From assembly GCF_022201045.2 (NCBI RefSeq), contig NC_068558.1:51501501-51565500 (forward strand): DNA of 64,000 nt, in the 5' to 3' direction. The translations under genes and the position numbers were made by a program. The DNA is from Citrus sinensis (lineage: Eukaryota > Streptophyta > Magnoliopsida > Sapindales > Rutaceae). This document shows positions 1-20,889 of this stretch, in pieces; position 1 is the stretch's first letter, and each line of letters begins with the position of its first letter. Below the pieces are notes generated by a model. It had not been told where the DNA came from. It did not search any database and worked only from the letters and a program-made list of their open reading frames with translations.

Positions 1-3000
1 ATCGCAGAGTTCTCCAGCGGAAAATTAATACATGCACCCTTTGCCTTTGGTGATCGATCATACGTTCAGATATTAGCTCAATGGAAATGAATTGACATAT
101 TTGAATTTTGTGCTTTTGCTACACAGTACAAAGGAATGCTGATATATTATTTGTTGTTGATCATTAAATTCATGCACTCCCAGCTCTAGGATCGGTTCAT
201 ACGACATGAAAGCCTTTTTGGAGATTACAATTGAAGCCCATGTCAAGCAATGGGTCCATAACTCAATAACATGCGTTTGGCCATGGGGGCCATCACGAGT
301 CACGACATCATCATCATGGGTCGGAATGAGAAGAATTGCGAGAGTGGCAATTCCTGTGATTAAGGTAAAAAGAGAGGGGCATATGATAACAAAAGAGACA
401 GGGGGAGGTGAGGCCGATCAAATCTTCAATGTACGATGATGTATTATTCTGTGTTGCAAGTAGTTTGTTTTTTTTTTTAAATCTGGAGCCACAACTTTTT
501 TTTAGTATTTGTACAACACACTCTCCGCGTTCGCTCGGTCCGGGAGTTGTAAGTACAAAAGTACCCCCCAACTTCTTAACAGGTTTAAGTGAAGCAGGGC
601 GAGTATAAGAAACTGTGTACCGCAAGTCGCGTGCGGAGGGAAACTGCAGAGACCGAGTCAAATAAGTCCAAAACAGAACAGGGGGGGGTGGGGAAAGAGG
701 AATACAGTAGGAGTATGGTGGCATTTGGTGAAAGGCTGACACAGACGTTGACTCATCTGTACGGAATGTCTAACTACTTAGTCAGACTCTCATAAATTTT
801 ATTTAATTTTTTTTTATTGAAAAAACTAATTTACTTTAAAACTGTCGGTTTTCTTTTTCTTTTTCTCGCGACCTTTTTAGATTAGAACACACAGACAATT
901 CAGCTTATTGGAGATTAATTTGCTGAAAATGAAGAATACATGGGCTGAATTGCCCCCATTGGAAATTTTCTTCCGAAAAACTTATTTTTTTCCATTACAT
1001 ATAGTTGTAAGTTTTATTCTCAATTGTTGAACGATCTACACTTAAAAAGTACGAGAAGCCAAAAGGTCTTTGCTCTATATTTGGACTCCATCGTTTTGCC
1101 TTGTCGGCAGCCCATAACTTTATCAATTCAAAGACACCAGAGCAACTAAGCATTCAGAGGAGTAAATTAACATCTGTATTTACAAAAATGCACCAAAAAC
1201 CCAACATTCCAAGCCGTGCTTACAGACTTGGAAGCTAAAGCATACATTACTGGTGCATTAAATTTACCACTCAGTGGTCTGTGACGCTTGTGCTTCTGCT
1301 ATAACTGTTGTAAGATAAGATGGATCAATCGAGTTGTAAAGTTTAAGCATTTGTTTTTTCAGTTCCACTCCCATTAACACTAAATCACACAAGAATGCGC
1401 AGCAATGACTACATTCTACAAAGAATCATTCCTAAACTTAAAATCACTGAGAAGTTTCAGGACATCTCAGGAAAGCCAAGCTGCACATTCCATTCACTCG
1501 CAATTATAGCTGCAATCCTTGTAATCGGTTGAAATATAGAAAATCTCCACTGCTTTAGCCAGCGACTTCATTGGAAGGCAGGTACAGTAGATTCCTCTTA
1601 TCTGCAATACGAAGGTGTGCACAATCATCTCTTGTAGATATGAATTACGGATGATCAACAGTACACAAGTCATTGTATGATAAAGCAAGTCCAGATTAAA
1701 AAGCCATTTCGTAAAACATCTGGAAAAGCACAACATGGAAAATGCAGAGAGTCGTGGAAGAGCCACTGAAAGTTAATTTTACTTGTGGTTCACCATTTGC
1801 ATCTAAACTTAATTTTTCTAACTCAAAGCTTCATAAGCAAGATTAGATATTTTGACAGAGAGAGTTTTGGGCAAAGGCTTATATGTCAAACAAACAAGAA
1901 GAACAGCTTTCAAAGGGTATCTAGATCATGTGAATATTATAAGGAATTAGGACCACATGAAAACAATAAGACAACTATGTTACCCAGTATCTACAACTGT
2001 TTGATCAGTCCCTGCGAAACTTCCCTACTTTCAGTTAAAGTACAAAATTAAATGGTCCCTAAACTGACAAAAAGCTCCTCTGACACTTCTTTCAGTGGGA
2101 AGGAAGAAAATAAATGAGAAGCTGAGGAAAAAGAGAAAAGCCAAAACCTATTGTAAAAAACCACAGTATCCAACTATCCATTTACAGTGAAGTTAGGTGC
2201 ATAAGAAACCCAATCCATAAAACCACAGTTCTAAACATGTATCCTATGAAACATATACTATATATTGAACTGTGCTCATAATTTTTCACGCATGTTTAGA
2301 GGAACAAAGGAGAGTTTTCTTCAATGTCCAGGACTAGAACAAATAGTCCAAGACTAGAATAAAAAACCAAACCGTGAGCTATATAAAACAGACATTCTCT
2401 GCATAACAGGTATTCAGAACTAATAAGTTTGCCTGTAACAAAATTTCATATATCTTACAATCCGAAAACATGGCAAGCTCATTTCTTTTTTCTTCAGTTT
2501 AGAACATCAAGACAAATGCATCTATGAGTTTTCGACAGGCGTAAACAATAAGTGAGCATGAGAAAAAACAGCAAAAGCACACAACAGACCTGTAGTTAAA
2601 AAGAAAAAATATACACACAACAGTTCTTAGCACGTTCATCATCCTCAATTAATAAATGAAGATAAATTCGGCAATCAGGGCCCCGTAAATTGCATATATA
2701 GGGGGAAAATTCCTTAAATTATAAAATGCCAAAATGGTAAACATGGATCTAGGCCCTATTTGCTATTGTGGTTGGCCAAGCTACAGCACTAGTGTTTGGT
2801 AAACACTTGAAACTGTGATTTGGAAGCTAATTTGATTTTATCCTATACTTTTACGATGAAAAACCTATAATATCTTTTCCATTTTTGTCAAAATCGTTAT
2901 TTGAAAATCATATTACCACACACTATCTACAACATTTTTTCCATGGAAACTATGGCCTTTAAGCCACCTCACCTCAATACCAGGTCCTTAGCAACTGTCA

Positions 3001-3109
3001 CTCAAAAGGAGAAGACTATGTTCAGTCAATTATTTAAATATATAATTAAATCTCAGAACTAATGCAGACTGATTAGAAAAGAGGTATGCCAAAATTACCA
3101 TAACATAAC
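1..3109. other. Left spacer with no recognisable gene
   Basis: I see no supported gene here. Positions 206-439 (plus) and 314-742 (minus) have open frames of 77 and 142 codons, but neither resembles a family I know and both include low-complexity runs. The stretch around 500-720 is less AT-rich than its surroundings and may be the leader or promoter of a gene lying to the left. Bases from about 2700 to 3109 may be 3' untranslated sequence of the PDRG1-like gene. Confidence 0.4.
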
Positions 3110-4939
3110 TTACTTTGATTTATCAGTTAAGGTTACTAAAGATCTGAGCACACCAGGACTGATCTTGTCAGCAAGGGCACCTTTCTCTGATATAAACAAG
3201 GATTTCTCCTTTACGTAGCTTTGCAATTTTTTGGCTTCAAAATCTAGTCGTGTTTGATCTGCCATGAAACAATAATAAGATACAAGGAACCCACCACGAA
3301 AGAATGTGTAGTTTAGCATCCTAAACAAAAGAACAACAAAATAATAGGACTCAACCAAGGGTTTCATGACCCATATCCCAACATGATACAACAGCTATGA
3401 GAAAATTTCCCTGAGAAAATGCCTTTAAGAGTCCCCTAAAAAGAAACGTATTAGTTTGGATCAATTGAGTATAAACTGTCATTGGTGGCAATTCAATGTC
3501 ATCAAAGGAATAAACTTTGTGCCTTAGTTATTACAAAATGAGTACCTGGTGATTTTTTGGAGAGAAGAAAGAATATCATATCATGGTAATAAATGTTTGA
3601 ATAGGATTGACCTTAATACATAGAAAGTTAGATTAATCGACTCCACGATCATTTGCTTCTAAGTGTTTCAGTCATTATTTAGGATAATTACTAATCATGC
3701 CAATGAATTCCTCAAATTCTAATTAAGTCCTCCATGTCATGACATGTGTGGAAGCCTTCAAAATCAAAATGCTCAACAAACCATCAGTTAAATCTTATCC
3801 TATCTACCGAGAAATATGCTGAAGTGAAGAAAGTTCAATAAACAAACACGAATTCTTTTAGATAAACAAGCATTTCAAAGCATCAAGAACCTTATACGCT
3901 GTCGTTGAAAGTTGAAAAAATGCAGACAGTCACTGTTTATTCGTAAACCAAATAAATGTCTAAATAGCACAAACTTGGTTCATGTGCAGACTGATATTCG
4001 GCAATTAAGTATTCCCTAAATAACCAAGAAAAACCAGAATTCAACGGTTATTAAATCATCACATGAAATTCAAGTAATTTTCACTTCTCAGCCATATTTT
4101 CTTCTGTAAAGCAATTTTAAAAGCATAGTTCTATCAAATTGTATAGGTTGCAGAAGGGACCTGTCTCCAGAATGGTATGAGCAGCATGAAATGGGATCTT
4201 GGCAAAGACATCGGTTCCAGGAAACATCATCCAAGTGTGCTCATTTGAATCATGGTTGCCACAGGTTGTGCACACCTCCTTCACCAAAGGCCTTGTTCCA
4301 GGGCCTCCCGTATCCTTCATTATTGACTCAAAAGGAGAGATTACACTAGTTTTTGTTGTCCGAGCCCTTTTCCTCAGTGCAGTAAGTGCTTCCCTATTCC
4401 CATTCCTCACTATGTCACTTTCAACCAACTGCATTTCCATCACCAAAGATCAATAATATCCATCAATGGCTTAAGGAAACCAAGGAAAAGAAAACCAATA
4501 TTGTATTTTATGCTGTATGCTTTTACAATTACCAAGAAAACCTGAAACCTGAATAGATCAAATGCTTGTACTGCGCTCAAATATACATAACTTATTGTTT
4601 CTCTTAGCCTGAACATCAAAATATGAGCCTTCTGTGGCACTTTATTTCTAGATTCAAAAAATCTTACAGTTTCTTGTGGCTTCTAATTTCAACTTATTCT
4701 TGTCGCTTTCAAAAGAAGCCAAATGCATTAACTTCAGTTGTCAAAGAATATTGAGAATGTGATATACATTCTTCAACAACCAAATAGAACACAAATTCAA
4801 ACAAACGTGTGAAAATGATGACGTTAAGAAACACAAACTGTTTGGGTTGAATCACCTGATGTCGAGCGAAGAGAAGATGCTCAGCTTCATTTTCAATCTC
4901 AATAAGGTTTTGCTGGAATTGTTTCATTGTCTCCTCCAT
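3110..4939 (-). CDS. PDRG1: PDRG1-like prefoldin-type protein, 166 aa
   Basis: Three exons, 4939-4856, 4428-4161 and 3258-3110, join in phase (84+268+149 nt) to give 166 residues. The product resembles the plant homologues of p53 and DNA damage-regulated protein 1, a small prefoldin-beta-like protein of the URI/prefoldin-like chaperone complex that assists assembly of RNA polymerases and other complexes in the cytoplasm. The N-terminal helix (about residues 1-60, Glu/Gln/Arg-rich, with an NREAL..LRK motif) and the C-terminal helix (residues 118-166) are the expected coiled-coil arms. Between them lies a plant-type insert with a CTTCG motif and a phenylalanine-rich tip. The ATG at 4939 is the first in frame and follows an acceptor at 4949, so the leader probably carries an intron. 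The family assignment is inferred from sequence recognition; client proteins are not known from this window. Confidence 0.8.
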
Positions 4940-4948
4940 TTTTCAATC

Positions 4949-5880
4949 CTGAATATACCATTCAAAACATATTTGTAATCAATAAAACCTGTAGCAGAAA
5001 CTCTAATGCTACAGGGTATTGAGAAACTGTAGAAGCTGACTTATCTTCATCTACATATTATATGCATAACAAATCATGACTTTATTCAAATTGATTGCAC
5101 CAAAAGCCAATCAGCATAAAAAAGTTAGCGAGTACAGAAAAAGGCATATAATAAATTATGCGACTAGGGTTTTCAACAGGAAGAGAAATTTTAAAACAGT
5201 TTCATCTAAGAACTATGGTAATTTTTATATTTCTCACATCTCACTGCACCACCACAATCATAAAACATTCTAACATTGGGAATGAACCAATAAGCCACAC
5301 AATTCAAGATTTCAAATGGTGCGAGGTTATCTAATAATTCCAGTATCTCCTGTGTTTTGCTTTAATTCAACTACAAAAACACAAAAATTGAATTTTTCTC
5401 AAATAACAACTTTTTTTTCTCGATAGCTGGAAATACGGCCTACCCCTAAATCAGTTTTGTTTTACTAATGAAATATAACAACAGTTCCAGGACCTTCTTG
5501 TATCAAAATAATTGGAACGTTCAAAAGCTTTCTTTGCAATCTCTCTCATTTCTTCAGAACAAGCCATTATGTTAACAAATCTTCAGCTTGTATTGTTCAT
5601 GCAGTGGAGAATGATTCACAAAATAAGTTTAAAATAGACCCCGATGAGGCCAAACAAACCAAAGCTCTCTCCAATAAGCAATCCCTCACTTCACTTTCAT
5701 CTCACTTTAACGTATAATAATCACAAATAAAATTATTATAAACAAATTTATCTAGCTTCCACTCACCTCACAGCCTAATATAGACAAAACGGAGCTTAGG
5801 CGGTGCGGCGAAGCAGGCGGCGGCGCGACGAAGCAGAGGCACGGCGAAGGGGCGAAGCAGTGGCCGGCCGCGAGGTGAGT
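4949..5880 (-). promoter_or_regulatory. 5' leader intron and GC-rich leader of the PDRG1-like gene
   Basis: On the minus strand a GTGAGT donor (5766-5761) follows a candidate leader exon that ends at 5767. A CAG acceptor at 4951-4949 lies ten bases before the ATG. This suggests an 818-base intron in the 5' untranslated region. The leader exon and core promoter (about 5767-5880) are strikingly GC-rich compared with everything around them and contain several imperfect copies of a GGCGAAGCAG-like unit. Transcript data are needed to fix the start site. Confidence 0.45.
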
Positions 5881-7374
5881 GAATGAATTGGCGACTACAA
5901 TTCTACAAACTTACAATCTTGTCTTTCTGGGTTAGTTCTAGTTAGATTAGGAATGATGCATAAAATAAATCCAAAAATAAATAATACTCTTCTTATGAAC
6001 TCTTTTATGAATTTATGTTATGTACCCTCTCACAATTTTATATTTACAAAATTGCCCAATGTTTTCGGTTTACAGTCTACAGACTCGGTTCTGAACTCCT
6101 GTTTTTGATAAAAACCGAACGGATTTCTGTGAGCTAAAAGGATTAAAAGACCGAATAGTATTGGATCTGCCGGCCTTATTAACCATAGGAAAAAGCTATT
6201 TACCCCGAACGTGACCCTAAATTTGTCAAAACGCTGCGTAGTACGTGTGTTTCATTTGTTTTTTTTTTTAATTGCCAACACGTGTGTTTAGTTTGTTTTT
6301 TCCATTTAATTGCCTCCAACTGTGCAGCACGTGTTTCATTTATTTTTTTCCTTTTATATTGTTTTCGTTTAAACCAACAAATTTGTTTCCGTTTAATTGC
6401 TTTTTCCTTCCATTTAAATGCTGTTTCCTTCTCTATTGTTTCCGCCTAGTAATAGAATCAAAGATCATAATCAATCTTCAGTCTTGTTTCCACCTTCTTC
6501 TTCATTGATTGGGTTTTTCAGTTATTTGTAACAATTTTTTTTTTCATTAGCCATATTCTTTGATAGATTTGTACAAATTGGTTAGGGATTGATGATGGGA
6601 TTTGGGGATATTATTATTCCTTGAATTTTTTACTCTGTGTTCCTGTGCATGGAACAATTTTGATGGATTGATTTCATTGTATTTGTATGTATGAGTTACA
6701 TACATGATTAAGGAGAAGAATAATAGACTGCAGCTGTTCAATTTGGGACGATTTGAGGATTAGAAAGACCGTTTTCAATTTGGGGCATTGTGTAATAGAG
6801 AAAAGGAAAGGAGATTTCAGTTCGTCAAAAGAAAGAAAAAAAAATGAGATTTGTGTGGTTCGTCAAAAAAGCAAGAAAATGAAAGGAGAAACGTGTGTAT
6901 GTAACAGAGAAAAGCAAGAAAAGGGAAAGTGTTAAATGCACCGTTTTCAGTTTAATCAAAACGGTGCGTTTTACATTCGGGGCGTAAATTCGGGGTTAAC
7001 TTTGGAGTAAATAGCAGCGCTGTTAATCATATATCGACTGAGTTTCCCCGAGTGATTTTGCAGTTACCTTCCCATTCATATTTCATAAGAAAACAACGAA
7101 CCGAAAGTGTTCAAAAATCGAAATGGTGACAACTATCACAACACTCAAAGCTACACTCAAAGCTAATTTGTTTTTGTCGATCATTCGTAACTTCATTTGC
7201 AAGCCAAACACCGCAATGCAAAGTGATGCTTATTGTCAAATTAACTACAATTACAACGGAAAGAGACTCCCTGTTTATTTTAATTTTATTTTCAATAGAT
7301 TTATTTAAAGTCAATATAATCCTTCAAGGAAGAGCAGTTTCGGGGTCAATTCAATTACAGCATAATGTTCACAG
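5881..7374. other. Spacer between PDRG1-like and malate dehydrogenase genes
   Basis: No gene is recognisable. The stretch holds T-rich low-complexity sequence (6250-6560), a perfect 10-base palindrome arm pair at 6938-6967 with a 10-base loop, and weakly matching inverted ends near 6180-6215 and 6990-7030 sharing a CTATTTAC core. These could mark a degenerate MITE-like element. Confidence 0.35.
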
Positions 7375-9907
<2,533 letters not shown>

Positions 9908-11069
9908 TCTAGCGAAGAATTGTTTGAGAGATCGAAAATATTTTTATGTCGATAAATAATAGAAGAATAAGGGTGGTTGTGATATATATAAATAAATAAG
10001 ACGGAGAGAGAAGGGGAAAAGAGATTGAGAGAAAAGGAAACAGGATCGAAGAATTGGCGACAATCGAGGATGAAGATAAGGCCGGCTTTTGGATTATGAT
10101 GATGATGAGGAGGAGGAGGAGGAGGAGGAGGAGGAGATTGAGATTTAAGAATGAGACTACTCCTTGTCTACGGCTACAAATATAGAGAAAATGTGTCAGC
10201 CTCAGCCTCAAAGCGAAATATGGAAGCAAGTTTGCTTAGTTTGTTTTCATATGATCGCCATGCTCGCTCGTCACTCATCACGGACTGATCGTGCTGCTGC
10301 CATTTGTCTCTTCTCCATTTTTTGTCATTTTATATTTTATTTCCCTTAAACCGAAAAACAATCGATACGCTACGTATTCATCAATTTCTTTGTTATTCGC
10401 GTAACTCACGGCCCGCTTATTTTGTCGTTTTAGGTCCCTAATAAATTGTTTTGATCTTGCGATGGTTTGTGTGCCGTATGATAATTCGAATTTTTTTTTG
10501 TTATCTTGCTTCTAACTTTTTGAGATTTTTTTTTTTTTTTGGTTCAAAAAAATAATTGAAAAGAAACTCCTCTGATATGGATAAATTAATCGCCAAAAAT
10601 GTTGAGGCTGAAAATTATTTTAATTAAGAAGGATAGTTGTAATTGAAGAATAATTTTGTTGGAAAGGATGCGCAAGTCTAGCGAGAACGAAGACACGAGT
10701 TCTCGTCACCAAAATTTTTAATAACGTTAATTAATATAGGCCAAAAATACTGATAAATAATTTTTTATTTTACTTATAAATTTTAAGTCTTCGTTAAGAT
10801 TATCAAATAGCTTTTTTTTTTATTAAGTTCGTTCATAAATCACATATGGAATAGTGTGTGCGCGTGTGTAAATATATAAAAGAAAAGAAATTAAATCTTA
10901 AATTTTATTGGAAACAATTCAAACCGGAAGAAGAAGAACCGTCGGGCGGAACCCGGTTCGAAAAAGTGTAAAAAATAAGAGAGAGAGAACAGAGATGAAG
11001 GCCGCACACACACACACAGTTGGCAAAATAATTAATTTGGAGGATCAGGAAGACGAGGAGGAGGAGAGA
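9908..11069. other. Divergent promoter region with GAT/GAG repeat
   Basis: This 1.16-kb spacer separates the divergent malate dehydrogenase and hydrolase genes. It holds a (GAT)n then (GAG)n microsatellite at about 10095-10137, T-rich runs (10490-10540) and a short CA run near 11007. A second in-frame ATG for the plus-strand gene occurs at 10995. No RNA gene is seen. Confidence 0.5.
9982..9996 (-). promoter_or_regulatory. Candidate TATA box of malate dehydrogenase
   Basis: A TTTATTTATATATATC run on the minus strand lies about 75 bases upstream of the ATG at 9907. This is a typical plant TATA distance, leaving a leader of roughly 40-50 bases. Confidence 0.5.
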
Positions 11070-14000
11070 ATGCAAAGGCTGAAGATTTCAAACATAAGTC
11101 GATATTTTAACGACTTGCGAGCTCTCAGTCAACACCGGACCTCCTCTTCTGTTACTGACGATCTCTGCAATCAAGTTAGTTAGCTTATACATTTACGTAC
11201 ATATACATATATATATGTAAAAATTCATTTTCTTTTTCTTTTTTTTTTTGTCCGCGTCTTTATGGCTTGCAGGTTTTAGTTGAAGGCAAAGCTAATTCTC
11301 GTATGGCAATTCTCAATAGACCTTCTGCTCTCAACGCTCTCAACACTAATATGGTATCCTTTTAATTCTCTGTGCTTTGGTTGCATCATTTGTGGATTAT
11401 TTTCTCATATTTTTCTGAATTTCTGTTCTTTATTTGGTTCATAGAAAATTTTATTTTCTTCAACTTTTATATATATATATATATATATATAAACCATTAT
11501 CTGTTGTATATTCAGGGGGCTAAGTTGAATAAACTATTTAAAGCTTGGGAAAATGATCCTAATATTGGTTTTGTGAGTATGAAGGTAATTCTTCGGTGAT
11601 AATTTGATTGATTAATTGCCACGAAATGAATTACAAATTTCTTTTGAATTTCTGAAGGGCAGTGGTAGGGCGTTTTGTGCCGGCGGTGATATTGTTTCTC
11701 TCTACCATTTTATGAATCAAGGTAAGCACCGCCTTATCCTGTTACAAAGTCTGCACGTCTGATGGTTAATTTTTTTTTTAATAGTTTCAGTTGTTTTCCT
11801 GGTGTCATTCTGCAAAATGTTTATATGTTTATACTAGACTTGCTTTGGTATATATTTTAAGTATGTTTGCTGGGGTTGATACATGAGTCTGGTGGTTTGT
11901 CTTTGCAGGGAAGCTTGAAGAGTGCAAGGACTTTTTCAGGACTCTTTATAGCTTCATCTACCTGCTTGGCACACATTTGAAGCCACATGTGAGTATTTAT
12001 TATTTTTAAACTATTAATGTCATGATTCTGTTTGGCCATGTGTTTACATTTGGCTCCCTCTTTCAATTACTTGTATGATTTCTGTTTCCACTTGAGCTCT
12101 TAACATTAATTTTCTTTTACATAAATTTCACTTGATGCTTTTAGATTTACTTCGATAATTTATGTCCACTTATGTAATCTATGGTGTGTATTAAAATCTT
12201 GAATGGTGTAATCAATAATCTCCATGTAGGTAGCTATTCTGAATGGTGTTACCATGGGCGGTGGGGCTGGAGTCTCCATACCAGGGACATTTCGGGTTGC
12301 CTGTGGTAAAACTGTATGTAAAAGGATACACATGATCTTAATGTTTACCTTTGATCTGCTATTTGAGTTTAGTTTCATCCTCGGCAATGTCAGTTCACTA
12401 TTATCTTCATGTGTAGGTTTTTGCCACCCCAGAAACTCTAATTGGTTTTCACCCTGATGCTGGTGCATCCTTCTACCTCTCACATCTTCCTGGTCACTTA
12501 GGTATGTTTAAGACTTCATGTCATTTATTACTGGAAATTAATTCATTGAAAAAAGTTGTTCATGTTTGGTTTGATTTAAAGATATCACTAGAGTTTGTTA
12601 TATATGTGATTTAGTTCTATAAGTTAAGGATAGTGACAATTTGTGATTACACATCCATGATGTCCTTGTATGAAGTACCTTAAATGTCTTTTCCCCTCTC
12701 CCTCTCTCTTCCTTTTACATTTTTTCTATGAGTTGTATTCTTGCTTGCAGGTGAGTTCTTGGCTCTAACAGGAGCAAAACTCAATGGAGCAGAAATGATG
12801 GCTTGTGGGCTAGCTACCCACTATTCAGTCAGTGAAGTTAGTTCTATTTGACCCTTTTGTTTCTTTCAATTTACTTACCTTTCTGTCATGTTAACAGTAT
12901 GTCAATTTACATTTTTCCTACAGAAACTTCCATTAATTGAAGAAGAACTTGGGAAATTGGTCACTGATGACCCTTCTGTCATTGAAGCTTGTTTAGAAAA
13001 ATATTCCGACCTTGTCTATCCTGACAAGAATAGTGTAATTCACAGGTTTTTTTTTTTTTTTCTTTTCCCTCTCACAGTATATCTATAAATCCTTTCACTG
13101 CAAGCACATTGGAATATCTAATTTTTATCATGTATCTAATTCTGCTTCTTTGTTGTATCATTTGGTCAGGATTGACATAGTTGATAAATGCTTCGGTCTT
13201 GACACAGTTGAAGAAATTATTGATTCCTTGGTATACATTCTTTTCACCTCTGGTCTATTTCTTCTTAGGTTAGACCCATAGAATGAGTTCTTCATATTGA
13301 GATGAGCTGTTTTCCCCTCATATTAGGATGATGTTGCACCAAGTTATGCCTACTAATGTAACATGACAAATGTTCTCAGGAAAGTGAGGCATCTTTAATA
13401 AATGATCCATGGTGTGGTTCCACTCTAAGATTGCTGAAAGAGGCCTCGCCATTAAGCTTGAAGGTTTCACTGAGATCAGTGAGTCTTCCGCACTCTTGTC
13501 ACTTGTCTTTTCTCTCCCTGCCACCCTGTATTGAATGACTTGAAAAAGCCTTTCCGCTGTAACCTTACAAATTGTTATTTGGTGGTTCAGATAAGAGAAG
13601 GTAGATTTCAAACTTTTGATGAGTGCTTGGTTCGCGAGTACCGAATGTCACTACAGGGAGTATCTAGGCTAATATCAGGGGATTTTTATGAGGTATCAAA
13701 TTTCCAGATTTTGAACAAGCATGTGTGATCTCTTTCACAATACTGTTTCTGTGATTCATTGCCAGGGGGTTCGGGCACGAATGGTGGACAGGGACATTGC
13801 ACCAAAGGTACCATTTCACCTTAGCTTACCTAAGGGGGAGGGGTTGTGCCTTCTGCCAAGATGAATCTAGACAGTTAAATTTTTTAAAGATTGTGATACA
13901 TGTCATATTAATAATATGCCGACTGATGAATCATGATACACTAATATTTCATAAGTGTATTACTAATGGTGTAATATGTGTTTTCATGGTTCTATATTAT

Positions 14001-14124
14001 GCAGTGGAGTCCACCAAGTTTGGAACAAGTGTCAGAAGACATGGTGGATCGTTACTTTTCCCCACTTAGTGAATCAGAGCTGGATCTAGAGCTGCCCACA
14101 AAACTGCGAGAAGCATTTAACTAA
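11070..14124 (+). CDS. 3-hydroxyisobutyryl-CoA hydrolase-like protein, mitochondrial, 399 aa
   Basis: Fourteen exons (11070-11174, 11273-11353, 11516-11584, 11658-11721, 11909-11988, 12230-12313, 12417-12501, 12751-12836, 12924-13045, 13170-13230, 13380-13478, 13591-13692, 13766-13807, 14005-14124) join in phase. The product belongs to the enoyl-CoA hydratase/isomerase superfamily. Its relatives hydrolyse 3-hydroxyisobutyryl-CoA or similar acyl-CoAs in valine breakdown. Visible motifs: GRAFCAGGD (88-96) and the glycine triad at 143-145 forming the oxyanion hole, then Glu167 and Asp175 with the spacing of the catalytic pair in the hydrolase branch. The ATG at 11070 gives MQRLKISNIS, an Arg/Lys/Ser-rich presequence without acidic residues, as in Arabidopsis relatives. 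The earlier in-frame ATG at 10995 would add an acidic stretch and is less likely. Exact substrate cannot be read from sequence. Confidence 0.9.
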
Positions 14125-14811
14125 TGTTTTCTTAGCACATCATTGTTTCTTTTGGTTGGCTAAATGCTTTCAAAAGCTGAAAGTGGTTGGATGCTGCTAA
14201 TGAATTGGCAGCTAAATTATTGAAAGATAGGTGTGTTTGGACGATGAACAGCTAAGAATTTATAAGATGATCAATCTTTTCCAATGGCGCCAAAGGGAAT
14301 TATAAAGGTTTCGTGACTCGAAATAAACGTGATTGGGACTGGAGTCTCAGCGGCTGGGCCAAAACATTTCGGTTGGCTACACTGGCCTCTACGTATGCTT
14401 TTTCTGCTTAGAGGTCTATTCGTGACCAAACAGAGTCGAGACTAATGCATTGTACCGAGTTTTTCATTGCACGTTTCTAGTGTTCTCTCTTCTGTCATTC
14501 TCAAGTTTCTTGTCAAGTCTTAAATGTAACACCATAACTTCATGCAACTAAAAACTTGCTGTGCCGGTGATACCTACCATACAATGTAAAAATATACAGG
14601 ACATACTCTCTTATACGCACACACACGTGTCCCCCTAAAAAACAATTATTGCCTTTTCCAATAGTTTTTTTGACCACTAGAAGGATCAATCTTAAGTTTG
14701 TCTCCTCTCAAAAAATCTAAATTTTGTCTGTTCAAGTAAATTATATAACAATTGACTGCATACTCATTGGTCACAAAAAATATAGGGGCATTGGACGTTG
14801 CTAAGCGCCAA
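14125..14811. other. Tail-to-tail spacer between hydrolase and EF-G genes
   Basis: This holds the facing 3' untranslated regions of the two converging genes. I see no further gene or repeat of note. Confidence 0.5.
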
Positions 14812-20167
<5,356 letters not shown>

Positions 20168-20889
20168 CGCTTTTTTAATCTAAAACCCTAAACCCTGAGA
20201 TTTTTTAAGGGTTTGGGGTTCGAGGATCTGTTGTACTGTTAAATGTGCACGAAAGAGTAACGGTTAAGAAATGGTTGCGAGTTTGGATCTTGCGGCGGGC
20301 AGTTGCTTGCTGGTGATGGGCGGTTTGTTTACGGACCGGAAAAAAACCGGTTCGTTGAAAATGCACCGGGTCGTGCCGGTTTTTCAGCCGTTCTCCAGTC
20401 ATCTATGTTTGATGCCAATACGTATTAATGTTTTAAATTAATACGTATTGTACGTATTAAGTTGTATTTGTGAGTGCTTAAATTAACAGCCCACACATTT
20501 CACAGGGTCTATTTGAAGATCTAAATCATCAGAATTATATAATATAGTTGAAAATCTACACAAATGAAAACAAGATATTCAAATTTTGAGTCTCTGAAAA
20601 CTTACAGCTCATTCCCCATGTTACCACCAAACAACCAATGGTATGAGTGGTGAAATATCAATTACATAGTTAGAAAACCTTGGAAGTAATCATATGTCAA
20701 GTACAGATCGCTGAAATGGGCTGAGCTAAGCAGTGGCTTAATTAATTGATGTTTAAATCTCATCATCTTGCTGCTTGCGTAAAAAGCAAGTTTTGATGAA
20801 ATATAAAACCTCACTGCCTAGCAGCTATTAGATGATCCCCGCATAAGTCGTAACAATTTGGATTCCCAGAGAGTTGCAATCATAAAATC
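20168..20889. other. EF-G promoter and PLAC8 3' region
   Basis: The stretch holds the EF-G upstream region, including a short AACCCTAAACCCT telobox-like motif at about 20183-20195, just before the EF-G start, which is common in plant translation genes. The remainder is the 3' flank of the PLAC8 gene. No other gene is seen. Confidence 0.45.

Noticed and set aside
314..742. 142-codon minus-strand open frame near the left edge
   Set aside because: No recognisable family, uneven composition and a poly-Lys/Pro bias; no splice context supports it.
10908..11069. N-terminal extension of the hydrolase-like gene
   Set aside because: The frame is open upstream but begins at a non-ATG codon or at ATG 10995 and adds an acidic stretch unlike a mitochondrial presequence; the ATG at 11070 fits the family.
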